A stretch of 40,030 nucleotides of DNA from Mobilicoccus pelagius NBRC 104925. GTDB taxonomy: Bacteria; Actinomycetota; Actinomycetes; Actinomycetales; Dermatophilaceae. The notes under the pieces were generated by a model. The model had not been told where the DNA came from. It was given only the letters and a program-made list of their open reading frames with translations, and did no database searches. Below, piece by piece: positions 23,980 through 32,788 of the stretch (position 1 is the stretch's first letter; each line of letters starts with the position of its first letter). The translations under genes and the position numbers were made by a program. The stretch spans positions 1-40,030 of the forward strand of contig NZ_BAFE01000084.1 of the NCBI RefSeq assembly GCF_000247995.1. Reading direction: 5' to 3'.

Positions 23980-24678
23980 ATGACCGCGCTGCACCTGTTG
24001 TTGCTCACGTGCTCGGCCGTACTCGCCGCCGCCGTCACCGCCGGCACCGACAACCTCCGCCGCCACGGCGAGGACCTGCCGATCATGGGCGGCATCGTCG
24101 GCGGGGCTCTCGTCCTCGGCAACGCCGCCTGTCTCCTGCCGAGCGCGCCGCGCTGGTACCAGGTCGCGATGGTCGCGCTCACCGTCGCTGGCATCGCCTG
24201 GCTCCTCGTCACGGTCGCCTCCGCGGTGCGTGCCACCACCCGCGACGAGCGGGCCGAGGCCGCCTCGCGCGACATCTACGCGGGCCGCCTGCCCGGCGAG
24301 CCCGTCCGCCCCCACCTACGGGTCGTGCGTTCCACCGCCACCGACACCGCCACCGACACCGGCGAGTCCGCACCTGCGCCCGCGCCTGCCGCCCGCGCCG
24401 ACCTCACGGTCGAGGACGACCTCTCCGAGCACCCCGGCGCCACGCAGGCGACCTTCGACGCCGCCGCCCCTGCCGAGGCCCGCTTCACCACGGGCGTCAC
24501 CTACGTCGCCGCCGACATCGACGCCTACATCGACGCCCGCGGCACCCGCCGCGCCCACGGCCGCCACGTGCCCCGCAACCACTCGTCGATGGACCCGACG
24601 GAGCGCTTCCTCCGCCTCACGGAGGCCTACTCGACCGATCGACGGCCCCGCAGCCTCGGTCGGTCGCCCCTGGCCTGA
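23980..24678 (+). CDS. Hypothetical membrane protein with disordered tail
   Basis: A 232-residue protein from ATG 23980, with AGGGGGA just upstream. Three hydrophobic segments occupy about residues 2-21, 36-54 and 61-86 (MVALTVAGIAWLLVTVASAV). A ~140-residue cytoplasmic tail follows, with Thr/Asp repeats (TATDTATDTGE), Ala/Pro stretches and a C-terminal basic region with SSMDPTERFLRLTEAYSTD. I do not recognise a family; the overall design (three helices plus flexible tail) suggests a small regulatory or scaffold membrane protein. A strong shared terminator follows, convergent with putP. Confidence 0.7.
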   Translation: MTALHLLLLTCSAVLAAAVTAGTDNLRRHGEDLPIMGGIVGGALVLGNAACLLPSAPRWYQVAMVALTVAGIAWLLVTVASAVRATTRDERAEAASRDIYAGRLPGEPVRPHLRVVRSTATDTATDTGESAPAPAPAARADLTVEDDLSEHPGATQATFDAAAPAEARFTTGVTYVAADIDAYIDARGTRRAHGRHVPRNHSSMDPTERFLRLTEAYSTDRRPRSLGRSPLA

Positions 24679-24718
24679 GCGCCCGGGCGATCGGAGACCC
24701 CCTCCTCCGAGTCCCCCG

Positions 24719-24756
24719 CAGAAGGCCGCGAACCCGTCCGGGTCCGCGGCCTTCTG
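24719..24756 (+). terminator. Bidirectional terminator between convergent genes
   Basis: CAGAAGGCCGCG (24719-24730) pairs with CGCGGCCTTCTG (24745-24756), and an inner ACCC/GGGT extension lengthens the stem. It lies between the 23980-24678 gene and the end of putP and can serve both. Confidence 0.8.
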
Positions 24757-24811
24757 TCATGCGTCGTGCGTGTCGTCCAGGTCGTCCGTGGTGCTCCCGC
24801 AGACGGGTCGG

Positions 24812-26374
24812 TCAGGCCACGGTGTCGTCGCCGGAGATCGACGCGGCGGCGTCGGGATCCGCCAGTCGCGTGGAGAGCACGGTCATGCGGTCGAACTCCT
24901 CCTCGATGCGCGGCGAGGGCCGGTAGGTGAGGAGGCTGACGACGACGGCGACGACGAGGTTGAGCGCGAAGCCGGGGAGGATCTCGTAGATGCCGAAGAG
25001 CGCGTCGGCGCGACCACCGCCCCACGTCGTCGAGGGGCCCCACAGCGCCACGGTGAGGGCACCGGTGATCATGCCTGCGAGCGCGCCCCACGCGGTGAGG
25101 CGGCGCCAGTAGAGGGAGAGGAGCACCGTCGGTCCGAACGCCGCGCCGAACCCGGCCCACGCGAAGGCGACGAGGCGGAGGATCGTCGCGTTCTGCTCCC
25201 ACGCGAGCGCGAGCGCGACGAGGGAGACGGCGAGCACCGCGAGGCGGCTGAGGAGCACGTAGTACCGATCCTCGTGACGGACGCCACGGGACTCCACGCG
25301 GGCCCGGTAGAGATCCTCGACGAGCGCCGACGACGTGACGAGGAGCTGGCTGCTGATCGTGCTCATGATCGCGGCGAGCACGGCGGCGAGCATGAACCCG
25401 GCGACGATCGGGTGGAAGATCGCCTGCCCGAGGCGGATGTAGACGGTCTCCGAGGCGGTACCCGTCAGCGGTGTGCCCGCCTGGTGGAAGTAGGCGAGAC
25501 CCACGAGGGCGGTCGCGCCGGCGCCGAGGACGGAGAAGATCATCCACGCGATGCCGATGCGGCGACCGGCAACCGCGTCCTGGGCGTTCCGCAGGGCCAT
25601 GAACCGGACGATGATGTGCGGCTGGCCGACGTACCCGAGACCCCACCCGAGCGCCGAGATCGTGCCGACGGCGCTCGCCCCGGCGACCATCGAGAGGTGG
25701 TGCGGGCTCGCGGCGTGCGCGGCGTCGACGACGCCCTGGACTGCGCCGACCTTGGTGAGCCCGACGATCGGCAGCGCGACGAGGGCGGAGACCATCATCA
25801 CGCCCTGGACGAAGTCGGTGTAGCTCACGGCGAGGAACCCGCCGAACAGTGTGTAGGCGATGGTGACGGCGCCGATGAGGAGCAGACCCTCGTGGTACCC
25901 GCGCCCGAACGTGCTCTCGTAGAACACGCCCGAGGCGACGAGGCCGGAGCTCACGTAGAACGTGAAGAACGCGAGGATGATGAGGCCCGACGCGATGCGC
26001 AGCGCCCGCGAGGAGTCGTGGAGGCGGTTCTCGAGGAAGCTCGGCACGGTGATCGAGTTGGACGCGACCTCGGTGTAGGCGCGCAGGCGCGGCGCGACGA
26101 ACTTCCAGTTGAGCCAGGCGCCCACGGTGAGGCCGACGGCGATCCACCCCTCGACGAGGCCGGAGGCGTAGATCGCGCCGGGCAACCCCATGAGGAGCCA
26201 ACCGGACATGTCGGCGGCGCCGGCGGAGAGCGCGGCGACGGACGGCGAGAGGTCGCGTTCGCCGAGCATGTAGCCGTCGAGGCTGTGGGTGCGGCGGTAG
26301 GAGTACCAGCCGATCGCGAGCATCACGAGGAGGTACACGCCCATGGCGAGGGCCTGGTAGAGAAGGGGGCTCAC
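24812..26374 (-). CDS. putP: Sodium/proline symporter
   Basis: A 520-residue sodium:solute symporter from GTG 26374, preceded by GGGAG; starts further upstream would add a non-conserved tail. It shows the PutP order of helices: an N-terminal YQALAMGVYLLVMLAIGWYS, then ...SLDGYMLGERDLSPSVAALS, AGAADMSGWLLMGLPGAIYA and GLVEGWIAVGLTVGAWLNWK. Further on are FGGFLAVSYTDFVQGVMM, GWGLGYVGQPHIIVRFMA and MSTISSQLLVTSSALVEDLY, with about 13 membrane segments overall. SYTDFVQG, GQPHI and AIMSTISSQLL are typical of the proline-specific branch. It imports proline using the Na+ gradient. Confidence 0.92.
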   Translation of the reverse strand: MSPLLYQALAMGVYLLVMLAIGWYSYRRTHSLDGYMLGERDLSPSVAALSAGAADMSGWLLMGLPGAIYASGLVEGWIAVGLTVGAWLNWKFVAPRLRAYTEVASNSITVPSFLENRLHDSSRALRIASGLIILAFFTFYVSSGLVASGVFYESTFGRGYHEGLLLIGAVTIAYTLFGGFLAVSYTDFVQGVMMVSALVALPIVGLTKVGAVQGVVDAAHAASPHHLSMVAGASAVGTISALGWGLGYVGQPHIIVRFMALRNAQDAVAGRRIGIAWMIFSVLGAGATALVGLAYFHQAGTPLTGTASETVYIRLGQAIFHPIVAGFMLAAVLAAIMSTISSQLLVTSSALVEDLYRARVESRGVRHEDRYYVLLSRLAVLAVSLVALALAWEQNATILRLVAFAWAGFGAAFGPTVLLSLYWRRLTAWGALAGMITGALTVALWGPSTTWGGGRADALFGIYEILPGFALNLVVAVVVSLLTYRPSPRIEEEFDRMTVLSTRLADPDAAASISGDDTVA

Positions 26375-26460
26375 ACGTTCTCCCGGGGAGAGCTGGTCTG
26401 GTGGGCGCAGCGTACCCGCCGGGGTGCGCGGGGATCGGTGGACGAGCACCCCCTCTTGCG

Positions 26461-26515
26461 CTATTAAAACAGTCTTAACCCCGCGTAATATGTGGACGTC
26501 GCGACATCCACGCGA
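26461..26515 (+). promoter_or_regulatory. AT-rich promoter region of the flavohemoglobin gene
   Basis: In an otherwise GC-rich setting, TAATAT (26486-26491) is a good -10 box with ATTAAA at 26463-26468 seventeen bases upstream. Right after it GTGGA (26492-26496) and TCCAC (26507-26511) form an inverted repeat around 10 bp. A nitric-oxide-responsive repressor (NsrR type) or redox regulator would be expected here; the motif does not allow a choice. Confidence 0.5.
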
Positions 26516-26538
26516 CGACCGACCATGAGGAGCCCGCC

Positions 26539-27762
26539 ATGCTGTCCGCCCAGTCCGCCGAGATCGTCAAGGCCACCGCCGGGGTCGTCGCCGAGAACGC
26601 GGTGGCGATCACCTCCCGCTTCTACCCCGAGATGTTCGCCGCCCACCCCGAGCTGCTCGACGTGTTCAACCGCGCCGACCAGGCCCTCGGCGACCAGCCC
26701 CAGGCCCTCGCCGCCTCCGTCGTCGCCTACGCGGTGCACCTCGTCGATCCCGGCGCGCCCTCGTTCGAGCCCGTCCTCGAACGCATCGCCCACAAGCACG
26801 TCTCGCTCGGCATCACCGCCCCGCAATACACGATCGTCGGTCACCACCTCATGCAGGCGATCGGCGAGGTCCTCGGCGACGCCGTCACACCGGAGGTCGC
26901 GATGGCGTGGGACGAGGTGTACTGGCTGTTCGCGCTGCAACTCGTCGCGAAGGAGGCATCCCTCTACACGGAGAAGGGCGTCGACCCCGATCACCCGTGG
27001 CGCGAGATGACCGTCGTCGAGCGCCGCGACGAGGTGCCGGACGAGGTCGTCACGTTCACGCTCCGCCCCGTCGACGGCGAGCCGGTGCCCGCGCACCGCG
27101 CCGGGCAGTACGTGACCGTCAACGCCCACCTCACCGACGGCTCGACACAACCGCGGCAGTACACCGTCTCTTCCGGCCCACGCCCCGACACGGTGCAGAT
27201 CACCGTCCGCCGCGTGCGCGCCACCGGCGACGCCCCCGCCGGGGTCGTGTCGAACCACCTCCTCGACGAGTGCCCGGTCGGTTCCACCCTCGAGGTGTCG
27301 GTGCCGTGCGGCGACGTCGTCCTCGACGACGACGACGCGCCGCTCGTACTCGTGAGCGCCGGGGTCGGCATCACGCCGATGGCGGCGATCCTCGACGACC
27401 TCGCCGAGCGTCGCCCCTCGCGCCGGGTGATCCTCGCCCACGCCGACCGTTCGGCCGCCTCGCACGCCCTCTACGAGACGACGACCGCCACCGCCGCCGG
27501 GCTCGCCGATGTGACGACGCACCTCTGGTACGAGGAGGTCGCCGACGACGGCCGCGGTGCCCGTCCCGGGTTCATGGACCTCTCCGACCTCGACGTCCCC
27601 GCCGGGGCGCACGTGTTCATGTGCGGGCCGCTGCCGTTCATGCGCGACGCCCGCCGCACGCTCATCCGCAAGGGCGTCGCGCCGGAGAACATCCGCTACG
27701 AGGTCTTCGGCCCGGACCTCTGGGCGCAGAACCCCGACGCCGCCGAGACCGAGGCCGCCTGA
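26539..27762 (+). CDS. hmp: Flavohemoprotein (nitric oxide dioxygenase)
   Basis: A 407-residue three-domain protein converting NO to nitrate with O2 and NAD(P)H. The globin domain (1-140) has Tyr29, Gln53 and the proximal His85 (IAHKHVSLGI) at the same numbering as E. coli Hmp. The FAD-binding domain has RQYTVSSG near 205. The NAD-binding domain has VSAGVGITPM near 275, CGPLPFM near 360 and the C-terminal VFGPDLW. The length is normal. Ahead lies an AT-rich promoter with a dyad. A strong bidirectional terminator follows, convergent with the FKBP gene. Confidence 0.95.
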   Translation: MLSAQSAEIVKATAGVVAENAVAITSRFYPEMFAAHPELLDVFNRADQALGDQPQALAASVVAYAVHLVDPGAPSFEPVLERIAHKHVSLGITAPQYTIVGHHLMQAIGEVLGDAVTPEVAMAWDEVYWLFALQLVAKEASLYTEKGVDPDHPWREMTVVERRDEVPDEVVTFTLRPVDGEPVPAHRAGQYVTVNAHLTDGSTQPRQYTVSSGPRPDTVQITVRRVRATGDAPAGVVSNHLLDECPVGSTLEVSVPCGDVVLDDDDAPLVLVSAGVGITPMAAILDDLAERRPSRRVILAHADRSAASHALYETTTATAAGLADVTTHLWYEEVADDGRGARPGFMDLSDLDVPAGAHVFMCGPLPFMRDARRTLIRKGVAPENIRYEVFGPDLWAQNPDAAETEAA

Positions 27763-27770
27763 GCGGCACC

Positions 27771-27818
27771 ACGACCGCGAGGACGCACGACCGCGAGGAC
27801 GCACGACCCCGCGGACGC
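27771..27818 (+). repeat. 16-bp tandem repeat, three copies
   Basis: ACGACCGCGAGGACGC occurs twice exactly (27771-27786, 27787-27802) and once in changed form (27803-27818), between the hmp stop and the terminator. Probably slippage-prone, with no evident function. Confidence 0.7.
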
Positions 27819-27859
27819 GACGAGCCCACCCCGCCGATCGTGGGGGGGTGGGCTCGTCG
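27818..27859 (+). terminator. Perfect 15-bp bidirectional terminator
   Basis: CGACGAGCCCACCCC (27818-27832) pairs with GGGGTGGGCTCGTCG (27845-27859). It separates the convergent hmp and FKBP genes. Confidence 0.8.
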
Positions 27860-27873
27860 TGGATGGGCCCGGC

Positions 27874-28242
27874 TCAGTGCACGTCGACGAGGTCGACGAC
27901 GAAGACGAGGGTCTCGCCCGGCTTGATGACGCCGGCGGCGCCACGGTCGCCGTAACCGAGGTGCGGCGGGATCGTGATGCGGCGGCGGCCGCCGACCTTC
28001 ATGCCGACGATGCCGTCGTCCCAGCCCTTGATGACCATGCCGCCACCGAGGGGGAACTCGATCGGGGCGCCACGGTCGTAGCTGTTGTCGAACTCGGCAC
28101 CGGTCGACCAGGCGACCCCGGCGTAGTGGGCGGCGATCGAGGAGCCCGTGGTGGCCTCGGTGCCGTCGCCGACGGTGAGGTCCTCGATCTGGAGCTCGGT
28201 GGGCGGGGTGCCCTCGGGAATGGGGATCTGCGGCTTGTCCAT
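27874..28242 (-). CDS. FKBP-type peptidyl-prolyl cis-trans isomerase
   Basis: A 122-residue single FKBP domain accelerating folding at proline bonds. Conserved pieces: AHYAGVAWSTGAEFDNSYDR, FPLGGGMVIKGWDDGIVGMK, GGRRRITIPPHLGYGDRG and the end LVFVVDLV. No signal peptide, so it is cytoplasmic. ATG 28242 has no ribosome site but lies seven bases after TAGGCT (28250-28255, minus strand), so the transcript appears leaderless. That -10 box overlaps the pepN stop codon (28253-28255), placing its promoter at the very end of the upstream gene. Confidence 0.92.
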   Translation of the reverse strand: MDKPQIPIPEGTPPTELQIEDLTVGDGTEATTGSSIAAHYAGVAWSTGAEFDNSYDRGAPIEFPLGGGMVIKGWDDGIVGMKVGGRRRITIPPHLGYGDRGAAGVIKPGETLVFVVDLVDVH

Positions 28243-28249
28243 GCGCGTC

Positions 28250-28255
28250 AGCCTA
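28250..28255 (-). promoter_or_regulatory. -10 box TAGGCT of the FKBP gene inside the pepN end
   Basis: On the minus strand TAGGCT, then seven bases, then ATG 28242. The first three bases are also the pepN stop TAG. Confidence 0.6.
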
Positions 28256-30862
28256 GCCACGGGGCCCGCGGGCCGCGGCCTGTGCCCGCAGCGCCCGCTC
28301 GAGGAGCGCGACCCGCTCGACGAGGAGCCGACGCAGCGCGGTGGGGGCATCGGGGTTCGCATCGAGCCAGCCGTGGACGGCGACGACGACGGAGTGCTCC
28401 TCGACGCGCGCGTCGGCCTCGAGGTCGGCGCCGGGGAAGAACCCGCGGACCATGCGCGTCGCGAGCTCCTGGCTGCGGGAGCGCCACACGGGCAGGAGCG
28501 CCTCGAGGTACGGCTCGAGGTATCGCTGCGCGAGCGACCCGTGGCCGGGGGTCGAGAAGCCCGTCGTGCGTGCGGTGACCTCGTCGTTCGACAGGGTGGC
28601 CTCGTCGACGACCCGCTCGAACGCCGACTTCTTCGTCGCGGCGTCGGGCATCGAGGACTGCGTCGTGAGGTGGCGAATGCGCGCCGGGGAGCTCGTGTCG
28701 CGCTCCCGCTCGGCGTCGAGCTCCTCGACCGTCGCGTGGCCGGTGGCGGCGAGGGCCCGGAGGAGGGACCACCGCATCATCGAGTCGAGCGGCAGGCCCT
28801 CGACGGTCTCGGCGCCCTCGAGGATCCCGCGGATCTCCTCGGCGCGGGCGTCGCAGGAGAGCGCCGCCTCGGCGAACGCGCGGGCGAAGACGAGCTGCAT
28901 ACCGGAGCCGGGCTCGGCGGCGCGCATCTGCTCGGCGGCGAGGTCGAGCAGGCGCCGCTCGAGCTCGGCCCGCTGCTCTGCGGGCGCGTAGTCGCGGGCG
29001 GCGACGAGCGCGTTCGTGAGCGCACCGGTGAGGAGCGCGACGTGCGTCTCGGCGGGCGCGTGACGGCAGACGAGGTCGACGTAGTCGGACGCGGGCAGCA
29101 GCGCGTCGCGGCACGCCTGCCACAGCGATGACCACACGCACCCCCGCGTGAGGGAGGACTCGATGGCGAACGTCTCGCGGATCGTCGCGAGGCCCTGCTC
29201 GTCGAGACGCACCTTGGCGTAGGTGAGGTCGTCGTCGTTGACGACGATGAGCGCCGGGGCGGGCAGCCCTGCTGCCTCGATGACGACGGTGCGCTCACCG
29301 GTGACGTCGAGTTCGATGCGGGAGCTGCGGTGGAGGGTGCCGTCCTCGGCACGCTCGTAGAGGCCGACGACGAGGCGGTGGTCGCGCCACACGTCGCCGT
29401 TCGCGCCGGACCCGCCCTGCTCGATCGCGAGCTCGGCGATCGTCCCGTCGTCCCCGAGCGTGACCCGCGGGGTGAGCTCGGAGACGCCCGTCGTGTGGAG
29501 CCACTGCTCGACCCACGGGCCGAGGTCGCGGCCCGAGGCCTCCTCGAGCGGGGCGAGGAGGTCGGGCAGCGTCGTGGAGGAGAACGCGTGGTTGCGGAAG
29601 TACGTGCGGGCGCCGGCGTAGAACTCCTCCTCGCCCACGTAGGCGGCGAGCTGCTTGAGGACGCTCGCACCCTTGGCGTAGGTGATGCCGTCGAAGTTCT
29701 GGCGGGCGGCCTCGATGTCGGGGATGTCGGCGACGATCGGGTGGGTCGTGGGCAGCTGGTCCTGCTCGTACGCCCACGCCTTGCGCCCGGCGCAGAACGG
29801 GGTCCACGCGTCGGTGAACTCGGTGGCAAGCACGTTGGCGGCGGTGCCCATGTAGTCGGCGAACGACTCCTTGAGCCACAGCTCGTCCCACCACTTCGGC
29901 GTGACGAGGTCGCCGAACCACATGTGCGACATCTCGTGCATGAGGGTGTTCGAACGTGCCTCGAGCTGGCTGCGGGTGGCCGCCGACTCGTACACGTACC
30001 GCTGGTCGGCAAACGTGACGAGGCCGGGGTTCTCCATCGCGCCGAGGTTGTACTCGGGCACGAAGATCTGGTCGTACTTGCCCCACGGGTACGGGTAGGC
30101 GAACCGGTCGTGGAAGTGATCGAGACCCTGCCTGGTGAGGGCGAAGACGTTCTCGGGGTCGAACGCGGCGGCGAGGGACTCGCGGCACAGGAGGGCGAGG
30201 GGGATGCGGAGCTCGGTGCCGTCGATCGTGCGGCTCCACTCGTCGTCCCAGCGGCGGTAGGGGCCGGCGACGATGCACGTGAGGTACGTCGACTGCTTCG
30301 CCGTCGTCGCGAAGGTGCGGCGGCTGCAACGCAGGCCCGCGGCGTTCTCGCCGGTGTCCTCGCGGGCGATCTCGGGGCCGTTGCTGCGGATCTCCCACTC
30401 GTCGGGGCCGGTGACGACGAACGTGAACTCGGCCTTGAGGTCGGGCTGCTCGAAGCAGGCGAACACGCGGCGGGAGTCGGACGGCTCGTACTGCGTGTAC
30501 AGGTAGACGCGGTCGTCGGCGGGGTCGACGTACCGGTGCAGGCCCTCCCCGGAGCGGCTGTACCCGGCCTGACCCCGCACGGTGACGGTGCAGGGGCGCC
30601 CGGCGGGCACGTCCACGTGGACGCGGGCCCCGTCGGCGTCGACCTCACGCTGCTCACCGTCGACCTCGACCTCGGTGACCTCACCGATGAAATCGAGGGT
30701 GATGCGGCCCGAGACGCTCTGCAGGTCGACGACCGACGTCGTCGGGAACGTCGCGACCTGCGGGTCGGTGCATTCGGAGACGTCGACCTCGACCCGGTAG
30801 GAGGCGAGGGTGATGTCCTCGCTGCGGTGGTGGCACTCGGCGCGGGTGAGGTTCGTGTCCAT
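28253..30862 (-). CDS. pepN: Aminopeptidase N (M1 family)
   Basis: An 869-residue zinc metallopeptidase removing N-terminal residues from peptides. It has an N-terminal beta-domain, then GAMEN (274-278) for the substrate amino end. The zinc motif HEMSH (His309, Glu310, His313) with Glu332 follows as H-E-x2-H-x18-E, and the flanking MWFGDLVTPKWWDELWLKE is typical. A long C-terminal ERAP1-like helical domain completes it. ATG 30862 lies seven bases after TACCGT (30870-30875, minus strand), so it is likely leaderless. No signal peptide, hence cytoplasmic. It is divergent from the LOG-family gene, sharing a ~140-bp promoter region. Confidence 0.95.
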   Translation of the reverse strand: MDTNLTRAECHHRSEDITLASYRVEVDVSECTDPQVATFPTTSVVDLQSVSGRITLDFIGEVTEVEVDGEQREVDADGARVHVDVPAGRPCTVTVRGQAGYSRSGEGLHRYVDPADDRVYLYTQYEPSDSRRVFACFEQPDLKAEFTFVVTGPDEWEIRSNGPEIAREDTGENAAGLRCSRRTFATTAKQSTYLTCIVAGPYRRWDDEWSRTIDGTELRIPLALLCRESLAAAFDPENVFALTRQGLDHFHDRFAYPYPWGKYDQIFVPEYNLGAMENPGLVTFADQRYVYESAATRSQLEARSNTLMHEMSHMWFGDLVTPKWWDELWLKESFADYMGTAANVLATEFTDAWTPFCAGRKAWAYEQDQLPTTHPIVADIPDIEAARQNFDGITYAKGASVLKQLAAYVGEEEFYAGARTYFRNHAFSSTTLPDLLAPLEEASGRDLGPWVEQWLHTTGVSELTPRVTLGDDGTIAELAIEQGGSGANGDVWRDHRLVVGLYERAEDGTLHRSSRIELDVTGERTVVIEAAGLPAPALIVVNDDDLTYAKVRLDEQGLATIRETFAIESSLTRGCVWSSLWQACRDALLPASDYVDLVCRHAPAETHVALLTGALTNALVAARDYAPAEQRAELERRLLDLAAEQMRAAEPGSGMQLVFARAFAEAALSCDARAEEIRGILEGAETVEGLPLDSMMRWSLLRALAATGHATVEELDAERERDTSSPARIRHLTTQSSMPDAATKKSAFERVVDEATLSNDEVTARTTGFSTPGHGSLAQRYLEPYLEALLPVWRSRSQELATRMVRGFFPGADLEADARVEEHSVVVAVHGWLDANPDAPTALRRLLVERVALLERALRAQAAARGPRG

Positions 30863-30988
30863 ACCGGCCACGGTAACGGGGCCCCGCCCGGGCGTCCCGG
30901 ATTCCGCGAGACCACCACCGCCCCTGGTGTTCCCGACCGGGCGTCGTTCTCGGGGAGCGTGCCCCGCGATTCCGCCCCCTCGGCGCAC

Positions 30989-30994
30989 TAGGCT
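30989..30994 (+). promoter_or_regulatory. -10 box TAGGCT of the LOG-family gene
   Basis: TAGGCT, then GCCGGT, then ATG 31001: leaderless spacing. No ribosome site is present. Confidence 0.6.
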
Positions 30995-31000
30995 GCCGGT

Positions 31001-31576
31001 ATGCGCAGCGTGTGTGTGTTCTGCGGGTCCGGCACGGGCGGGGACGCCCGGTACATGGAGGCCGCGACGGCCCTCGGCGGCGAGATCGCCCGACGGGGGA
31101 TGACGCTCGTCTACGGTGGCGCGTCGGTGGGTCTCATGGGCGCGGTGGCCGACGCCGTGCTCGGGGCCGGCGGGGAGGTCGTCGGGGTCATCCCCGAGCA
31201 CCTCGTCGCTGCCGAGGTCGCGCACGCCGGCCTCACCGACCTGCGGGTGACGTCGTCGATGCACGAACGCAAGGCGGCGATGGCGGAGCTCTCCGACGGT
31301 TTCGTCGCGATGCCCGGCGGGTTCGGCACCCTCGAGGAGGTCGTCGAGATCCTCACGTGGAACCAGCTCGGCCTCATCTCCAAGCCCGTCGGGTTCCTCG
31401 ACACGCTCGGCTACTACCAGCGGCTCGGGGCGTTCTTCGGCCACAGCGTCGCGGAGGGGTTCGTGCGGGCGCCGCACCTCGGTCTCTACGCGATGGACGC
31501 CGACTCGGGCGCGCTCCTCGACGCGATGGAGCACTACGTGCCGTCGACGACGCCCAAGTGGCAGGACCGTTCGTAG
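31001..31576 (+). CDS. LOG-family (TIGR00730) protein, nucleotide 5'-monophosphate phosphoribohydrolase type
   Basis: A 191-residue Rossmann-fold protein. The start SVCVFCGSGTGGD, the strand LVYGGASVGLMGAVADAVL, the MHERKAAM helix and the signature PGGFGTLEEVVE are all typical of LOG/lysine-decarboxylase-like proteins. These hydrolyse cytokinin-type or purine nucleotide monophosphates to base and ribose 5-phosphate. The usual 'lysine decarboxylase' name is misleading. It is leaderless. It lies 28 bp ahead of the phosphatase gene and may be cotranscribed with it, although that gene also has its own possible -10 box. Confidence 0.92.
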   Translation: MRSVCVFCGSGTGGDARYMEAATALGGEIARRGMTLVYGGASVGLMGAVADAVLGAGGEVVGVIPEHLVAAEVAHAGLTDLRVTSSMHERKAAMAELSDGFVAMPGGFGTLEEVVEILTWNQLGLISKPVGFLDTLGYYQRLGAFFGHSVAEGFVRAPHLGLYAMDADSGALLDAMEHYVPSTTPKWQDRS

Positions 31577-31604
31577 CCTCCGGCGCGTGTGAGACCGTGG
31601 AGAG

Positions 31605-32375
31605 GTGGACACGCACGCCGTTCTGGAGCTCATGCGCGAGGTCGCCGAGGAGGTCATCACCCCCCGGTTCCGGGCGCTCGACGCCGACCAGGTGATGGAG
31701 AAGAACCCCGGTGACCTCGTCACCGTCGCCGACCAGGAGGCGGAGGGGCTCATCACCGCGGCCCTCCTCGCGGACGACCCGGGGGTCCTCGTCGTCGGGG
31801 AGGAGGCGACCGCGTCCGATCCGGAGCTGCCGACCCGGCTGCCCGGTGCGGAGCGGGCGTTCACCGTCGATCCCGTCGACGGCACGAAGAACTTCGTCCA
31901 CGGCTCCCCCGACCACGCGGTGATGCTCAGCGAGCTCCGCCGCGGCGAGGTCGTGCGGGCGTGGATCCTCCACCCGGCGCACGGTGTCGCCTACGTCGCC
32001 GAGCGCGGTGCGGGCGTCGAGCGCGACGGCGTGGCGATGTCGCCGATGACGACGCCGTCCGACCTCACCGTCGTCACGTCCAGCCCCCGCCTCGAGGGCC
32101 GCCACGGCGACCTCGACCTCGGCCCCACCGCATGGAGCTGCGGCATCGACTACCCGTGGCTCCTCGAGGGCCGTGTCCACGGAGTCCTCTACACGCGGGG
32201 CCTGCCGTGGGACCACTGCCCCGGCTCCCTCATGGTCCGTGAGCTCGGCGGCACCGTCGCCTACCTCGACGGCACCCCCTACCGCGTCGGCGAGTCCGGC
32301 CGCGTCGGCCTCCTCGCCGCCTCCTCCCCCCAGGCCTGGGACGCCGTCGCACCCCAGGTCGCCGACCTGTACTGA
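31605..32375 (+). CDS. Inositol-monophosphatase-family phosphatase
   Basis: A 256-residue Mg2+/Li+-type sugar phosphatase. Metal ligands: GEE (about 65-67), DPVDGTKNFVHG (about 88-99) and LPWDHCPGSLMVRELGG (about 204-220). The C-terminal motif is the family's (W)DxxPG form. GTG 31605 is preceded by GACCGT plus six bases, which may be a degenerate leaderless -10 box. In actinobacteria such proteins act as histidinol-phosphate, inositol-phosphate or fructose-1,6-bisphosphate phosphatases; I cannot separate these by eye. It follows the LOG-family gene closely. Confidence 0.88.
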   Translation: MDTHAVLELMREVAEEVITPRFRALDADQVMEKNPGDLVTVADQEAEGLITAALLADDPGVLVVGEEATASDPELPTRLPGAERAFTVDPVDGTKNFVHGSPDHAVMLSELRRGEVVRAWILHPAHGVAYVAERGAGVERDGVAMSPMTTPSDLTVVTSSPRLEGRHGDLDLGPTAWSCGIDYPWLLEGRVHGVLYTRGLPWDHCPGSLMVRELGGTVAYLDGTPYRVGESGRVGLLAASSPQAWDAVAPQVADLY

Positions 32376-32462
32376 CGGCCCGCCCCCTCGACGCCCCCGT
32401 TACCTTTTTTTCGCGCCCCGATGATGAGGGGTGCTGGTCACCAGGCCCGGCATGACTGTTTG

Positions 32463-32634
32463 CCCCTGCCGCAACCACGATCCGGGGGGTGTTGTCACCG
32501 GGTCTGGTGGCGTCGGCCGACCGCTGACAGGGACACGGCCCACCGGTTGGTGAGGTCTCTTCGCAGGCGTGGGTGCCGGCTGCTGACGGCGCACCTGTGA
32601 CCAGCGGAACATCGAGTCCGTCGCTCAGCAGGAG
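32463..32634 (+). repeat. IS110-family left end, copy A (bridge-RNA region candidate)
   Basis: A 172-bp segment about 96% identical (roughly 7 differences) to 36271-36442. Copy B is followed by an IS110-type transposase C-terminus, which identifies the segment. In IS110-type elements this non-coding left end carries the bridge RNA that pairs with donor and target. Copy A is followed by AGGAGGATCGATG (ribosome site and start), then by unrelated sequence, so the transposase is lost. Confidence 0.65.
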
Positions 32635-32788
32635 GATCGATGCACGACCTGCCCGACCGCTCCTAGGCGGTCCATCTCGGTCTGGACGTCGGCGAGGGCG
32701 AACACCACGCCTGCGCTGTCGATGCGAGTGACAAACGGCTGCACGACAAGCCATTGCCGCAAGACGAAACCGGGACCGCTGCAGGGTC
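32635..32788. other. Unassigned sequence between IS remnants
   Basis: On the minus strand it reads LRQWLVVQPFVTRIDSAG, then VVFALADVQTEMDRLGAVGQ, which looks like a protein end of unknown family (a STAS-type tail is one guess). It runs into the IS110 end without a clear stop of its own. Probably a gene fragment trapped between the two insertions. Confidence 0.35.

Noticed and set aside
20860-24315. A very long minus-strand open frame (over 1100 codons) running across the YihY gene into the App1-like gene
   Set aside because: Only the last ~352 codons show family motifs; the rest is antisense to a well-supported membrane-protein gene and is open because of the high GC content.
24230-26467. 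Plus-strand open frame opposite putP
   Set aside because: Antisense shadow of a clear 13-helix symporter; no motifs, no plausible start.
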